A stretch of 64,000 nucleotides of DNA from JABFXX01 sp036489755 (GTDB taxonomy: Bacteria > Myxococcota_A > Polyangia > Haliangiales > Haliangiaceae), in contig DASXFD010000092.1 of the NCBI GenBank assembly GCA_036489755.1, positions 1 through 64,000 of the forward strand, read 5' to 3'. Every line of letters starts with the position of its first letter. Position 1 is the first letter of the stretch. A model generated the notes under the pieces. It saw nothing but the letters and a program-made list of their open reading frames with translations, ran no database searches and was not told the DNA's origin. Of the stretch, positions 56,001 through 64,000 are shown one piece after another. The translations under genes and the position numbers were made by a program.

Positions 56001-59000
56001 ATGTTAGACGCACTCCTCGGCACCTCGCTACGCGCGCGCATGGTCGTGATCATCCTCGCGATCACGTTCGGCGTCGCCGGCTGGTATTCGTACAAGAACC
56101 TCACGATCGAGGCGTTTCCCGATCCGACGGACACGACCGTGCAGGTCATCTCGATCTACCCCGGCCAGCCGGCCGAGGAGGTCGAGCGCCGCGTCTCGAT
56201 CCCGATCGAGCGCGCGCTCAACGGCGTGCCCGGCATGCTGCACCAGCGCTCGATCTCGCTGTTCGGGTTATCGCTGGTCACGCTCACGTTCGAGGACGGC
56301 GTCGACATCCTGCAGGCGCGCCAGCAGATGTCGGAGCGCTTGCCCGACGCGAATCTCCCGCCGGCGGTCAACACCGACCTCGGCCCGCTCGCGACGCCGA
56401 TCGGCGAGATCTATCGCTATACGCTCGAGGGCCCGAGCGCCGATCCGATGCTGCTGCGCACGCTCAACGACTGGGTCGTCGGCCCGGCGCTGATGCGCGT
56501 GCCCGGCGTCGCCGACGTCACGTCGTACGGCGGCCTCGTCAAGGAGATCCACGTCGAGCCGCAGCCGACGAAGATGGCCGCGCTCGGCGTCGTGCTCGAC
56601 GACATCTTTCAAGCGCTCAACAAGGCGTCGGCGAACGCGTCGGGCGGCTTGGTGCGGCGCGGCGAGCAGGGCTTCGTGATCCGCTCGCTCGGCACGTTCA
56701 AGACGCTCGAGGACATCGAGCAGGTGCGCGTCGGGTTTCACACCGGCGTACCGGTGCTCGTGAAGGACGTCGCGCTCGTCCACATCGGCTACGCGCCGCG
56801 GCAGGGCGTGGTCACGCGCAACGGCAACCTCGACACGGTCCAGGGCATCGTGCTCATGCGCAAGGGCCAGAACCCGTCGGCGGTGCTCGAAGTGCTGCGC
56901 GAGCGCGTCAAGGAGCTCCAGAAGCACGCGATGCCCGCGGGCGTGACGATCCGCCCGTTCTACGATCGCACCGATCTCGTCGACACCACGCTCGACACCG
57001 TGTTTCACAACCTCGGCGAGGGCGCCACGCTCGTCGCGCTCGTGCTGTTCGCGTTTCTGCTGTCGGTGCGCGCGTCGCTCGTCGTGACGATCGTGATCCC
57101 GCTGTCGCTCGCCGCATCGTTCATCTACCTGCACATGCGCGGCATGAGCGCCAACTTGCTATCGATGGGCGCGGTCGACTTCGGGATCATCGTCGATGGC
57201 GCGGTGATCCTCGTCGAGCACGTGTTCGAGCACGTGGCCGGGCCCAGTTACGACAAGCTCAGCGAGCGCGAGCGCATCGAGAAGCTGTTCTCGGTCGCGC
57301 GCGAGGTCGCGCGGCCGACGTTGTTCTCGCTGCTCATCATCATCGCGGCGTACCTGCCGATCTTCTCGCTCCAGCGCGTTGAGGGCCGCATCTTCGCGCC
57401 GATGGCGCACACCGTCGCGAGCGCGCTGATCGGCGCGATGCTCGTGAGCTTCACGCTCGTCCCCGTGCTGTGCTTCTTCGCGCTGCGCAAGCACAAGGCC
57501 GTGCGCGTGTCGCCGGTGCTCGCCATCGCGCGCCGCGCCCACGATCCGGTCTTGCTGATGGCGATGAAGAATCCGCTCGCGGTCCTCGTCGTCACGGCCG
57601 GCCTCTTGATCGGCGGCGGCATGTTGATCCCGCGGCTCGGCAGCGAGTTCCTGCCCGAGCTCAACGAAGGCTCGATCTACGTGACGTTCACGCTGCCGCC
57701 GACCGCATCGCTCGACGAGGGCCGCAAGCTCACGCCGAAGATCCTGTCCGAGCTGCGCAAGAACGTCCCCGAGGTCACCGAGATCCTGTCGCAGCTCGGC
57801 CGGCCCGAGGATGGCACCGACGCGAAGCTGTTCAACAACCTCGAGGTGTTCATCCTGCTCAAGCCGATGAAGCAGTGGCGGAGCAACATCCACACGCTCG
57901 ACGACATGACCGCGATCATGAAGGAGAACCTCAAAGAGATCCCCGGCATCGAGGCGAACTTCAGTCAGCCGATCAAAGACAACGTCAACGAGAACATCAG
58001 TGGCCAGCAAGGCCAGGTCGCCGTGAAGATCTACGGCGACGACGTCAACGTGCTGCGCGATCTCGCGAACCAGGTCGAGAACGTCGTCGAGAAGGTTCCC
58101 GGCGTCGCCGATCCGGGCATCGTCAAGGCCAACGAAGAGCCCAACATCTCGATCGCGCCGGACCGCAAGGCGCTCGCGCGCTGGAACCTCGACCTCGGCA
58201 GCATGCAGACGTACATCGAGACGGCACTGTCCGGTCACGCCGCGTCGGAGTTCTGGGAAGGCGAGAAGCACTTCGACGTGACGACGCGATTCCCGCTCGC
58301 GTCGCGTCAAGATCTGCAATCGATCCGCGAGCTGCGCGTGCCTCTCGACGCGGGCGTCGTCGTGCCGCTGTCCGCGCTCGCGAAGGTCGGCATGGTGAAG
58401 GGCCCGGCGGCGATCACGCGCGACAGCGGCAAGCGCTACGTCGGCGTTCGCATGAACGTGCGCAATCGCGATCTCGGCTCGCTGATCGCCGACTGCCAGA
58501 AACAAGTCGAAGAGAAGGTGAAGCTGCCGGTCGGCTACGAGATGACATGGGGCGGCGAGTTCGAGAATCAGCAGCGCGCGATGAAGCGACTCGCACTCGT
58601 GTTGCCGCTCGCGCTCGTGCTGACGTTCTTCCTGTTGTTCTCGGCGTTCGGCACGGTGTGGGACGCGACGATCATCCTCATCAACCTGCCGGTCGCGCTG
58701 CTCGGCGGGCTCGCCGGTCTCGCGTTCGCCGGCATGACGCTCAGCGTGTCGGCGGCGGTCGGCTTCATCGCGCTGCTCGGCCAGGCCGTGCTCAACGGCG
58801 TGCTCGTGGTGAGCGCGATCCGCGCGCGACAAGAGCGCGGCGAAGATCTGTGGACCGCGACGATCGAAGGCACGCGCGAACGCTTGCGCGCCGTGCTGAT
58901 GACCGCGCTGCTCGCGTCGCTTGGCTTGCTCCCGGCCGCGATGTCACATGCGATCGGCAGCGAGACACAACGCCCCATCGCGGTTGTCGTCGTCAGCGGT

Positions 59001-59135
59001 ACGATCTCCGCAGCGCTGTTGACGCTAATCGTACTTCCCGTCAGCTACTACTGGGCAGGGCTCGTTCGCGAGCGCGTGTACCGCAAGCTGGGCCGGCCAC
59101 TGAACGCACCGAACGCTGCGAACGTCCACACGTAG
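56001..59135 (+). CDS. Heavy-metal-type RND transporter (CzcA/CusA family)
   Basis: A 1044-residue inner-membrane proton antiporter with 12 predicted transmembrane helices in two halves. The transmembrane helix 4 motif DFGIIVDGAVILVEH, with Asp393, Asp399 and Glu406, is the HME-RND proton-relay signature. The N-terminal FPDPTDTTVQVISIYPGQPAEEVER and the second-half FSQPIKDNVNEN are also family features. Both large periplasmic loops are present. Whether the metal is divalent (Co/Zn/Cd) or monovalent (Cu/Ag) cannot be told without an alignment. It starts 10 bp after the adaptor gene. Confidence 0.95.
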   Translation: MLDALLGTSLRARMVVIILAITFGVAGWYSYKNLTIEAFPDPTDTTVQVISIYPGQPAEEVERRVSIPIERALNGVPGMLHQRSISLFGLSLVTLTFEDGVDILQARQQMSERLPDANLPPAVNTDLGPLATPIGEIYRYTLEGPSADPMLLRTLNDWVVGPALMRVPGVADVTSYGGLVKEIHVEPQPTKMAALGVVLDDIFQALNKASANASGGLVRRGEQGFVIRSLGTFKTLEDIEQVRVGFHTGVPVLVKDVALVHIGYAPRQGVVTRNGNLDTVQGIVLMRKGQNPSAVLEVLRERVKELQKHAMPAGVTIRPFYDRTDLVDTTLDTVFHNLGEGATLVALVLFAFLLSVRASLVVTIVIPLSLAASFIYLHMRGMSANLLSMGAVDFGIIVDGAVILVEHVFEHVAGPSYDKLSERERIEKLFSVAREVARPTLFSLLIIIAAYLPIFSLQRVEGRIFAPMAHTVASALIGAMLVSFTLVPVLCFFALRKHKAVRVSPVLAIARRAHDPVLLMAMKNPLAVLVVTAGLLIGGGMLIPRLGSEFLPELNEGSIYVTFTLPPTASLDEGRKLTPKILSELRKNVPEVTEILSQLGRPEDGTDAKLFNNLEVFILLKPMKQWRSNIHTLDDMTAIMKENLKEIPGIEANFSQPIKDNVNENISGQQGQVAVKIYGDDVNVLRDLANQVENVVEKVPGVADPGIVKANEEPNISIAPDRKALARWNLDLGSMQTYIETALSGHAASEFWEGEKHFDVTTRFPLASRQDLQSIRELRVPLDAGVVVPLSALAKVGMVKGPAAITRDSGKRYVGVRMNVRNRDLGSLIADCQKQVEEKVKLPVGYEMTWGGEFENQQRAMKRLALVLPLALVLTFFLLFSAFGTVWDATIILINLPVALLGGLAGLAFAGMTLSVSAAVGFIALLGQAVLNGVLVVSAIRARQERGEDLWTATIEGTRERLRAVLMTALLASLGLLPAAMSHAIGSETQRPIAVVVVSGTISAALLTLIVLPVSYYWAGLVRERVYRKLGRPLNAPNAANVHT

Positions 59136-59145
59136 GAGGCAACGC

Positions 59146-59334
59146 ATGACCGAATCGACCGAACGTCCGAACGACGAGGAGCTGCTTCCCCTCGACGAAA
59201 TCCGACGGCGCCACGTCACGATGGTGCTCGAGGCCTGCGGCGGTAATCGCACGAGCGCCGCGCAGGTGCTCAACATCGATCGCAAGACGCTCTACCGCAA
59301 GCTACTGCGGTGGGGCCTCGCATCGCGCCCGTAG
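59146..59334 (+). CDS. Free-standing Fis-type DNA-binding protein
   Basis: A 62-residue protein that is little more than a Fis helix-turn-helix (LDEIRRRHVTMVLEACGGN, then RTSAAQVLNIDRKTLYRKL). The sequence is very close to the C-terminal DNA-binding domain of NtrC/ZraR-type sigma-54 activators, but the receiver and AAA+ domains are absent. An AGGAGG site lies 5 bp upstream, and the ATG is 10 bp after the transporter stop, so it is the fourth gene of the efflux operon. It may bind DNA as a dimer and autoregulate the operon or compete with a full-length activator; this is inference. Confidence 0.85.
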   Translation: MTESTERPNDEELLPLDEIRRRHVTMVLEACGGNRTSAAQVLNIDRKTLYRKLLRWGLASRP

Positions 59335-59342
59335 CTCGCGAC

Positions 59343-59383
59343 GCCTTCGCGCGCCTCGTCGTTCGATCGAACGACTCGAAGGC
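59343..59383. terminator. Stem-loop downstream of the efflux operon
   Basis: A perfect 18-bp palindrome gtcgttcgatcgaacgac (59358-59375) sits inside a longer stem with outer arms gccttcg (59343-59349) and cgaaggc (59377-59383). It lies 8 bp after the Fis gene. No T-run follows, so it may be a Rho-assisted terminator or an RNA-stability hairpin. Confidence 0.5.
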
Positions 59384-59422
59384 TCGCGTACCGAATTCGC
59401 CCCGATCGAGTGACGAGATCGG

Positions 59423-59439
59423 CAGTCGGAAACCGACTG
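59423..59439. repeat. Small stem-loop between the Fis and Nudix genes
   Basis: cagtcgg-aaa-ccgactg: 7-bp perfect arms with a 3-base loop, in the convergent gap between the efflux operon (plus) and the Nudix gene (minus). It could help end either transcript; no clear T-run is seen on either strand. Confidence 0.4.
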
Positions 59440-59465
59440 AAATCTAACTCAACAAGACTTCACAT

Positions 59466-59894
59466 TCACAGCAGCGCAACGAGCTCCGTTGGCACGAGCC
59501 ACACGCCGCCGCTTCGCGCGTCGGCAATCGAGATCCAGATCGCGCGACCGTTCGCTTCTTCGATCGTGAACGTCTCTCTCTCGTAAAGCGCTCGGTCGAC
59601 GAGCTCGGCCGAATACACAAGCACGATCTCGTGCCCACGCTGACCTTCAAGCTCGTACAGGTTCTCGATCGTGGCGATGTACGCCACGCTCGTCAGCTCG
59701 GCGCCGATCTCTTCGCGAAGCTCGCGGCGCACGGCTTCTTCGCCGCGCTCGCCGAGCTCGATGCCTCCAACGAGCGGGCGATAGAACGTGCGCGCGAGCG
59801 ACTCGTTGCGACCTTCCATCACGAGCAAGCGATCGCCTTCACGAATGATGGCGATCGCGAGCGCTCGAATTCGCTGCGGGGGCGTCCAGGGCAC
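59466..59894 (-). CDS. Nudix hydrolase
   Basis: A 142-residue Nudix-fold enzyme from a GTG start. The Nudix box matches GX5EX7REUXEEXGU at GGIELGERGEEAVRRELREEIGAEL (residues about 42-66). Nudix enzymes hydrolyse nucleoside diphosphates linked to another moiety; the substrate is not evident here. The segment HEIVLVYSAELVDRALYE is typical of the ADP-ribose/NDP-sugar-like group, but not decisive. It converges with the efflux operon, with two hairpins between them. Confidence 0.9.
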   Translation of the reverse strand: MPWTPPQRIRALAIAIIREGDRLLVMEGRNESLARTFYRPLVGGIELGERGEEAVRRELREEIGAELTSVAYIATIENLYELEGQRGHEIVLVYSAELVDRALYERETFTIEEANGRAIWISIADARSGGVWLVPTELVALL

Positions 59895-59967
59895 GCTCGT
59901 ACGGTAGCGCGAGCAGGAGGTCGAACGAGCGAGGACCCGCGCGCGCCAGGCGGCGCCAAGAGCTCGA

Positions 59968-60018
59968 GGTTGCGAAGCAACCGGACCGGAGCGTCTTCCG
60001 GTCCGCGAGGACCGGAAG
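59968..60018. repeat. Paired stem-loops downstream of a lipoprotein gene
   Basis: Two perfect hairpins: ggttgc-gaa-gcaacc (59968-59982) and a 10-bp stem cttccggtcc / ggaccggaag with a 4-base gcga loop (59995-60018). They lie 9-50 bp past the stop of the lipoprotein gene at 60027 (minus strand), so one may be its terminator. No T-tract follows. Confidence 0.5.
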
Positions 60019-60026
60019 CAGCCGTT

Positions 60027-60628
60027 CTACTGGCAGGCCGAGAGGCCGGGGCAAACCAGATCAAACTGGCCCGACAGCTTCTCGTCCGCGGCGCCGACCT
60101 TGCCCGACAGATCGACCGTGCCCGCGATGTGATGCGAGTCGAACGCGGTGATGTTGATCGTACCGTTCGGGTTCGTCATCTGCTGCTTGCCGAAGTTGAT
60201 CATGAGCGTCGCGTCGCCCTTGCCGTTGTCGAACGTGTACGTCTTGGCCTTGAACGGCATGCCGTCCTGCTTGCCGCCGCCCGGCACCATCGAGAACCGG
60301 ATGTCGGAGCCGTTGCAGTTCACGACGAAGCCGTCGACGCCCATCATCGTCTTCTGCTCGTCGGGCGAGTACCAGTAGCTGATGTTCGTCGCGGCGCGGC
60401 CGCCCGGCGTCGTCTGATCGGCGGTGACGGCGCCGCTCGCGGTCAGGTGACAGTTGCCGAGCTCGGCTTCGGTCAGCGCCTTCTTCTTGATCGGCGGTGG
60501 CGGCAAGTTCGACTTGTCGGTCTCGCCGGCCGGCATGTCGGTCTTATCGTCCTTCTTGCGGTTCTTGATGTAGTCGTCGGTCGCCGACGAGTTGCAGGCG
60601 ACGAGCAGGATACACGCGGCAAGTTTCT

Positions 60629-60632
<4 letters not shown>
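60027..60632 (-). CDS. Lipoprotein of unknown function, 201 aa
   Basis: A 201-residue lipoprotein (lipobox LVAC, Cys13). A charged linker rich in Lys/Asp and Pro covers about 18-50. The globular part (about 55-195) has two further Cys pairs (NCHL, VNCNG, LVCPG, SACQ) and a beta-rich pattern ending GTVDLSGKVGAADEKLSGQFDL. Its ATG overlaps the stop of the acyl-CoA dehydrogenase gene (ATGA), so it is translationally coupled to it. No family recognised. Confidence 0.8.
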
Positions 60633-61777
<1,145 letters not shown>

Positions 61778-61849
61778 GGCCCCGGCACTCTACATCACAT
61801 CTTTATCCTCGCGCTTCGCGGTCGGAGCTCGGGTACCGTCGACGCACGC

Positions 61850-62668
61850 ATGGCGGAGACCTTCGGCAGCTGGCAGCTCGACGGCCTCGTGGCCGTCGGC
61901 GGGCTCGCCGAAGTGTGGCGCGGGCGCCGAGGAGAGCGAAGCGACGCTGTCGAGCTCGCCGCGGTCAAGCGCCTGCACACGCACCTGCTGCACAACGACG
62001 AAGCGACTCGGATGTTCGCGCACGAGCAGCGGCTCGCCGTCGAGCTGCCGCGTCATCCGAACGTCGTGCACGCCATCGACAGCGGCGCGGTCGACGGCCG
62101 GCCGTACGTCGCGCTCGAGCTCGCGCCGGGCGTCGACGTGCGCCGCATGCTCGCGCCGGCCGCCAACGCAGCTCCGGGCACGAAGCGCGCCGCGCTGGCG
62201 AAGTCGCGTGCGCTCGCGATCGTCGCGCGCGCCTGCGAGGCCGCCGCGCACCTCCACGCGCACGGCTGGATCCACGGCGACATCAACCCGGGCAACCTCG
62301 TCGTGGACGATGGTGACGGGCTCGTGCTCATCGATCTCGGCATCGCGCGGCGCGCCGGCGAGGCCGGCACCGTGCGCGGCACGCACGCGTACATGGCGCC
62401 GGAGCAGGTCCGCGGCGAGCCGTGGACGCCGGCGACCGACGTGTTCGCGCTCGGCGTGGTGCTGTGGGAGCTGATCGCGGGCGCGCGGCTGTTTCATCGC
62501 GGGCCGAGCTGGCTGTCGATGGCGGCGGTCGTCGAGGACGCGGTGCCGGCGCTGAGCGATCCGGCGATCGACGCGATCGCGCGAGCTGCGCTCGAGAAAG
62601 CTTCGGCGGCACGCACGGCGAGCGCGAGCGAGCTCGCGGCGAGCCTCGAGCTGCTGATTTCGTCGTAA
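61850..62668 (+). CDS. Soluble Ser/Thr-type protein kinase, non-RD catalytic loop
   Basis: A 272-residue kinase domain with no membrane segment. VGGLAEVWRG forms the Gly loop and Lys40 the VAIK lysine. The catalytic loop reads HGDINPGN (His142, Asp144, Asn149) and the metal motif DLG (Asp162) replaces DFG. The Asp and Asn needed for phosphotransfer are kept, but the RD-arginine is Gly, which means activation-loop phosphorylation is not required. APE is kept (MAPEQVRG). It resembles many small myxobacterial kinases. It is divergent from the acyl-CoA dehydrogenase (72 bp). Confidence 0.88.
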   Translation: MAETFGSWQLDGLVAVGGLAEVWRGRRGERSDAVELAAVKRLHTHLLHNDEATRMFAHEQRLAVELPRHPNVVHAIDSGAVDGRPYVALELAPGVDVRRMLAPAANAAPGTKRAALAKSRALAIVARACEAAAHLHAHGWIHGDINPGNLVVDDGDGLVLIDLGIARRAGEAGTVRGTHAYMAPEQVRGEPWTPATDVFALGVVLWELIAGARLFHRGPSWLSMAAVVEDAVPALSDPAIDAIARAALEKASAARTASASELAASLELLISS

Positions 62669-62688
62669 CCCGACGCGCGCGGAGCTCG

Positions 62689-62817
62689 ATGTTAACGATG
62701 TTCACATCGCCGCGACGCAACCCGGAGATCGTTGCGCTCGGTCGTGTGTACTCGGAGAACAAGCCGTGCCTCGACGCTGCGATCTTCGCGGCGATGTCGC
62801 GGCTCGCGCCGAGCTAA
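62689..62817 (+). CDS. Possible small protein, 42 aa
   Basis: A 42-codon frame with a GGAG ribosome-binding site 4 bp upstream of the ATG. The product (MLTMFTSPRRNPEIVALG... ending SRLAPS) is mildly amphipathic and has one Cys. It ends 1 bp before the stop of the convergent small membrane protein gene. Short length and no recognised family make this tentative; the ribosome-binding site is its main support. Confidence 0.35.
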   Translation: MLTMFTSPRRNPEIVALGRVYSENKPCLDAAIFAAMSRLAPS

Positions 62818-62818
62818 C

Positions 62819-63007
62819 TCAGTCGTCTGGCTTGGTCTCGGCCATCTGCTTCTTCGCCGCGCGCGCGGCCTTGGTCGCTTCGCGCTCGGCGGTGCGCTTC
62901 TGCGCCGCGTCGAACTGGTTGCGCGCCGCGCGCGTGCCGAGGATGAAGCCGAGGAACATGCCGATCATCAGCACGCCCGGAATGAAGATGACGTGCTCGC
63001 CGGTCAC
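62819..63007 (-). CDS. Small membrane protein with coiled-coil tail, 62 aa
   Basis: A 62-residue protein from a GTG start. One transmembrane helix at about 6-23 (VIFIPGVLMIGMFLGFILG) is followed by a highly charged Ala/Lys/Glu/Arg helix (about 25-58) that may form a coiled coil. It lies 31 bp after the ccmD-like gene on the same strand and could be part of the cytochrome c maturation operon. No family recognised. Confidence 0.7.
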   Translation of the reverse strand: MTGEHVIFIPGVLMIGMFLGFILGTRAARNQFDAAQKRTAEREATKAARAAKKQMAETKPDD

Positions 63008-63038
63008 TGCAACTCCTCTGTCGTGATAGCTCGCTCGC

Positions 63039-63416
63039 TCACTTTGCTGCCGCCTCGAGATCTTTGCGGAGTGCCGCGATCTCGGATTTGAGTGCCTGCT
63101 GGCGGAACAGCAAGTAGATCAGAAACAGCGCGGCGACCACCCACATCGCCGCGTACGCGTAGATGACGTGCCGCTCGTTCATCTTGACCTGGGCGTCGGC
63201 GGCCTCGTGGACTTTGAGCGTCTCCTCGTCGAGCTGGATGCCGATCTTGTTGGCGATCGCCTTCTCGAACGCCGGATCGGCGTTGAGCGCGTCGCGGCAC
63301 TGCTGCTCGAGCGCGGCGTTTGCGGTGGTCGGCGCGGGCGCAGGCGCAGGCGGCGGCGTGTCGGCGCGGGCACCCAGCGAGAACATCACGATCGCGGCGA
63401 GGACGAGCTTGTTCAT
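63039..63416 (-). CDS. CcmD-like membrane protein with N-terminal extension
   Basis: A 125-residue protein. A signal-like segment (about 1-18) and an Ala/Pro linker precede a helical region. The C-terminal 45 residues carry the CcmD pattern: HVIYAYAAMWVVAALFLIYLL followed by a basic-acidic coiled coil (SEIAALRKDLEAA). CcmD stabilises the CcmABC haem exporter complex. The periplasmic extension is longer than in E. coli CcmD (69 aa), as seen in some deltaproteobacteria. The ATG overlaps the ccmC stop by 4 bp (ATGA). Confidence 0.72.
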   Translation of the reverse strand: MNKLVLAAIVMFSLGARADTPPPAPAPAPTTANAALEQQCRDALNADPAFEKAIANKIGIQLDEETLKVHEAADAQVKMNERHVIYAYAAMWVVAALFLIYLLFRQQALKSEIAALRKDLEAAAK

Positions 63417-64000
63417 AGGACTCCCAGATCGAGTGCGCGCTCGCGGAGCTCGCGGAGCTCGCGTTCGGCGCGCGTGCTGTCGAGCCGCGTCAGCATCAGC
63501 GCGAGAAACCACAGCAGAAAGCTCGCGACCGACAGCCAGAACGCGAGCCGCATGTCCGGCGGCAGCGTCGCGACCACGCCGTTCGCGCCCGAGTTGGGAT
63601 GCGAGTCGCTGCCGACCAGCACGTAGATGAACGGCACGCCGATCATTCCGAAGATCGCCATGCCCGCGGCGATGCGATCGCCGCTCGGACCCGCGAACCG
63701 CCGCACGAGCATGTACCCGACGAGCACGATCCACAGCAGCAGCGACATCGTCAGCCGCGGCTCCCAGTGCCACCACACGCCCCATGCAGCGCGCGCCCAG
63801 ATCGAACCGGTGACCAGGACGACCGCGCCGAACGCGACGGAGACCTCGACCGCGGCGCTCGCGATGTCGTCCCACTTCGGATTCTGCGTCTTCAGGTAGA
63901 GCGCCGAGCCGATGCCGGCGACGAACACCGCGCAGAACAGCCAGAAGGCGTGCGCGACGTGGAAGTACATGATCTTGTAATTGAAGAACAGGCTCGACGC
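63413..64000 (-). CDS. ccmC: Cytochrome c maturation haem exporter subunit CcmC, partial
   Basis: The 3' part of the gene; the frame stays open to the right edge of the window, with 10 codons visible beyond the internal ATG at 63970 (ending FFNYKIMYFHVAH, the conserved start of the CcmC core). The Trp-rich haem-binding signature WGVWWHWEPRLTMSLLLW (about residues 65-82 of the visible part) and at least four transmembrane helices are present. CcmC delivers haem to CcmE during System I cytochrome c biogenesis. The product ends in a charged tail. It overlaps the ccmD-like gene. Confidence 0.93.
   Translation of the reverse strand, partial: ASSLFFNYKIMYFHVAHAFWLFCAVFVAGIGSALYLKTQNPKWDDIASAAVEVSVAFGAVVLVTGSIWARAAWGVWWHWEPRLTMSLLLWIVLVGYMLVRRFAGPSGDRIAAGMAIFGMIGVPFIYVLVGSDSHPNSGANGVVATLPPDMRLAFWLSVASFLLWFLALMLTRLDSTRAERELRELRERALDLGVL

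Noticed and set aside
61935..61944. Another agcgaagcga core, similar to the 34-bp repeat and the 29814 hairpin
   Set aside because: Only 10 bp match, inside kinase coding sequence; expected by chance in DNA of this composition.

Overview
The window is GC-rich DNA from a predatory/soil-type bacterium, most likely Myxococcota (a Kofleriaceae/Haliangium-like lineage). The grounds are many secreted lipoproteins with Asp/Ser/Gly-rich linkers, three Ser/Thr protein kinases of Hanks type, PEGA and PASTA domains, a sigma-54 activator with an FHA sensor, a lone type II secretin, and several double-glycine (GG) leader proteins. The lineage is inferred from gene style, not from a marker gene. I saw no rRNA, tRNA, CRISPR array, transposase or phage module.

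Layout. 1-3469: edge of a lipoprotein gene, then two tandem pepsin-like (family A1) lipoproteins and a small lipoprotein. 3470-8128: two GG-leader proteins (one carrying an M15-like peptidase motif), a CBM20-type carbohydrate-binding protein, a CocE/NonD-type hydrolase, an outer-membrane-barrel-like protein and an OmpA-family lipoprotein. 8134-14901: a secreted protein, a TolB-like lipoprotein with a CxxCH haem motif, a two-module AAA+ ATPase, a PASTA lipoprotein, a Ser/Thr kinase and a Gly/Ala-rich GG-leader peptide. 15149-22931: TonB-dependent receptor, GspD secretin, lipoprotein, and a divergent TetR/cytochrome P450 pair. 22942-31580: DCC oxidoreductase, a four-gene run (metallophosphoesterase, phytase-like lipoprotein, TolC-like, MlaC-like), a phosphohexomutase, a TerB-like protein, an aldo/keto reductase and a C39-like cysteine-peptidase-fold protein. 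31577-40764: a VIT/VWA lipoprotein, RNase D, aconitase, a four-helix-bundle protein wrapped in nested inverted repeats, and an FHA sigma-54 activator with a candidate autoregulatory promoter. 40956-45262: Cys-rich lipoprotein with a clear promoter and terminator, PEGA kinase, and a GG-leader protein with a phospholipase A2-like motif. 45264-53312: central metabolism and housekeeping (GlpX, thioesterase, homoserine dehydrogenase, enolase, M32 carboxypeptidase, cNMP-binding membrane protein, deoxynucleoside kinase, zinc-ribbon protein). 53491-59334: a heavy-metal-type RND efflux operon ending in a free-standing Fis DNA-binding domain. 59466-64000: Nudix, lipoprotein, acyl-CoA dehydrogenase, a non-RD kinase, and the 3' part of a cytochrome c maturation cluster (ccmC, ccmD-like).

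How the parts fit. The cell surface dominates: at least ten lipoproteins, efflux and barrel proteins, and a secretin. The most unusual theme is a scattered set of four proteins with LxxVxGG-type leaders. Two of them carry enzyme-like catalytic motifs (M15 zinc peptidase, phospholipase A2) in place of an ordinary small bacteriocin core. This suggests export of small lytic enzymes by a C39-type ABC transporter, which is not in the window. The second notable theme is short repeated or inverted DNA at gene 3' ends, above all around the four-helix-bundle gene at 38901-39317.
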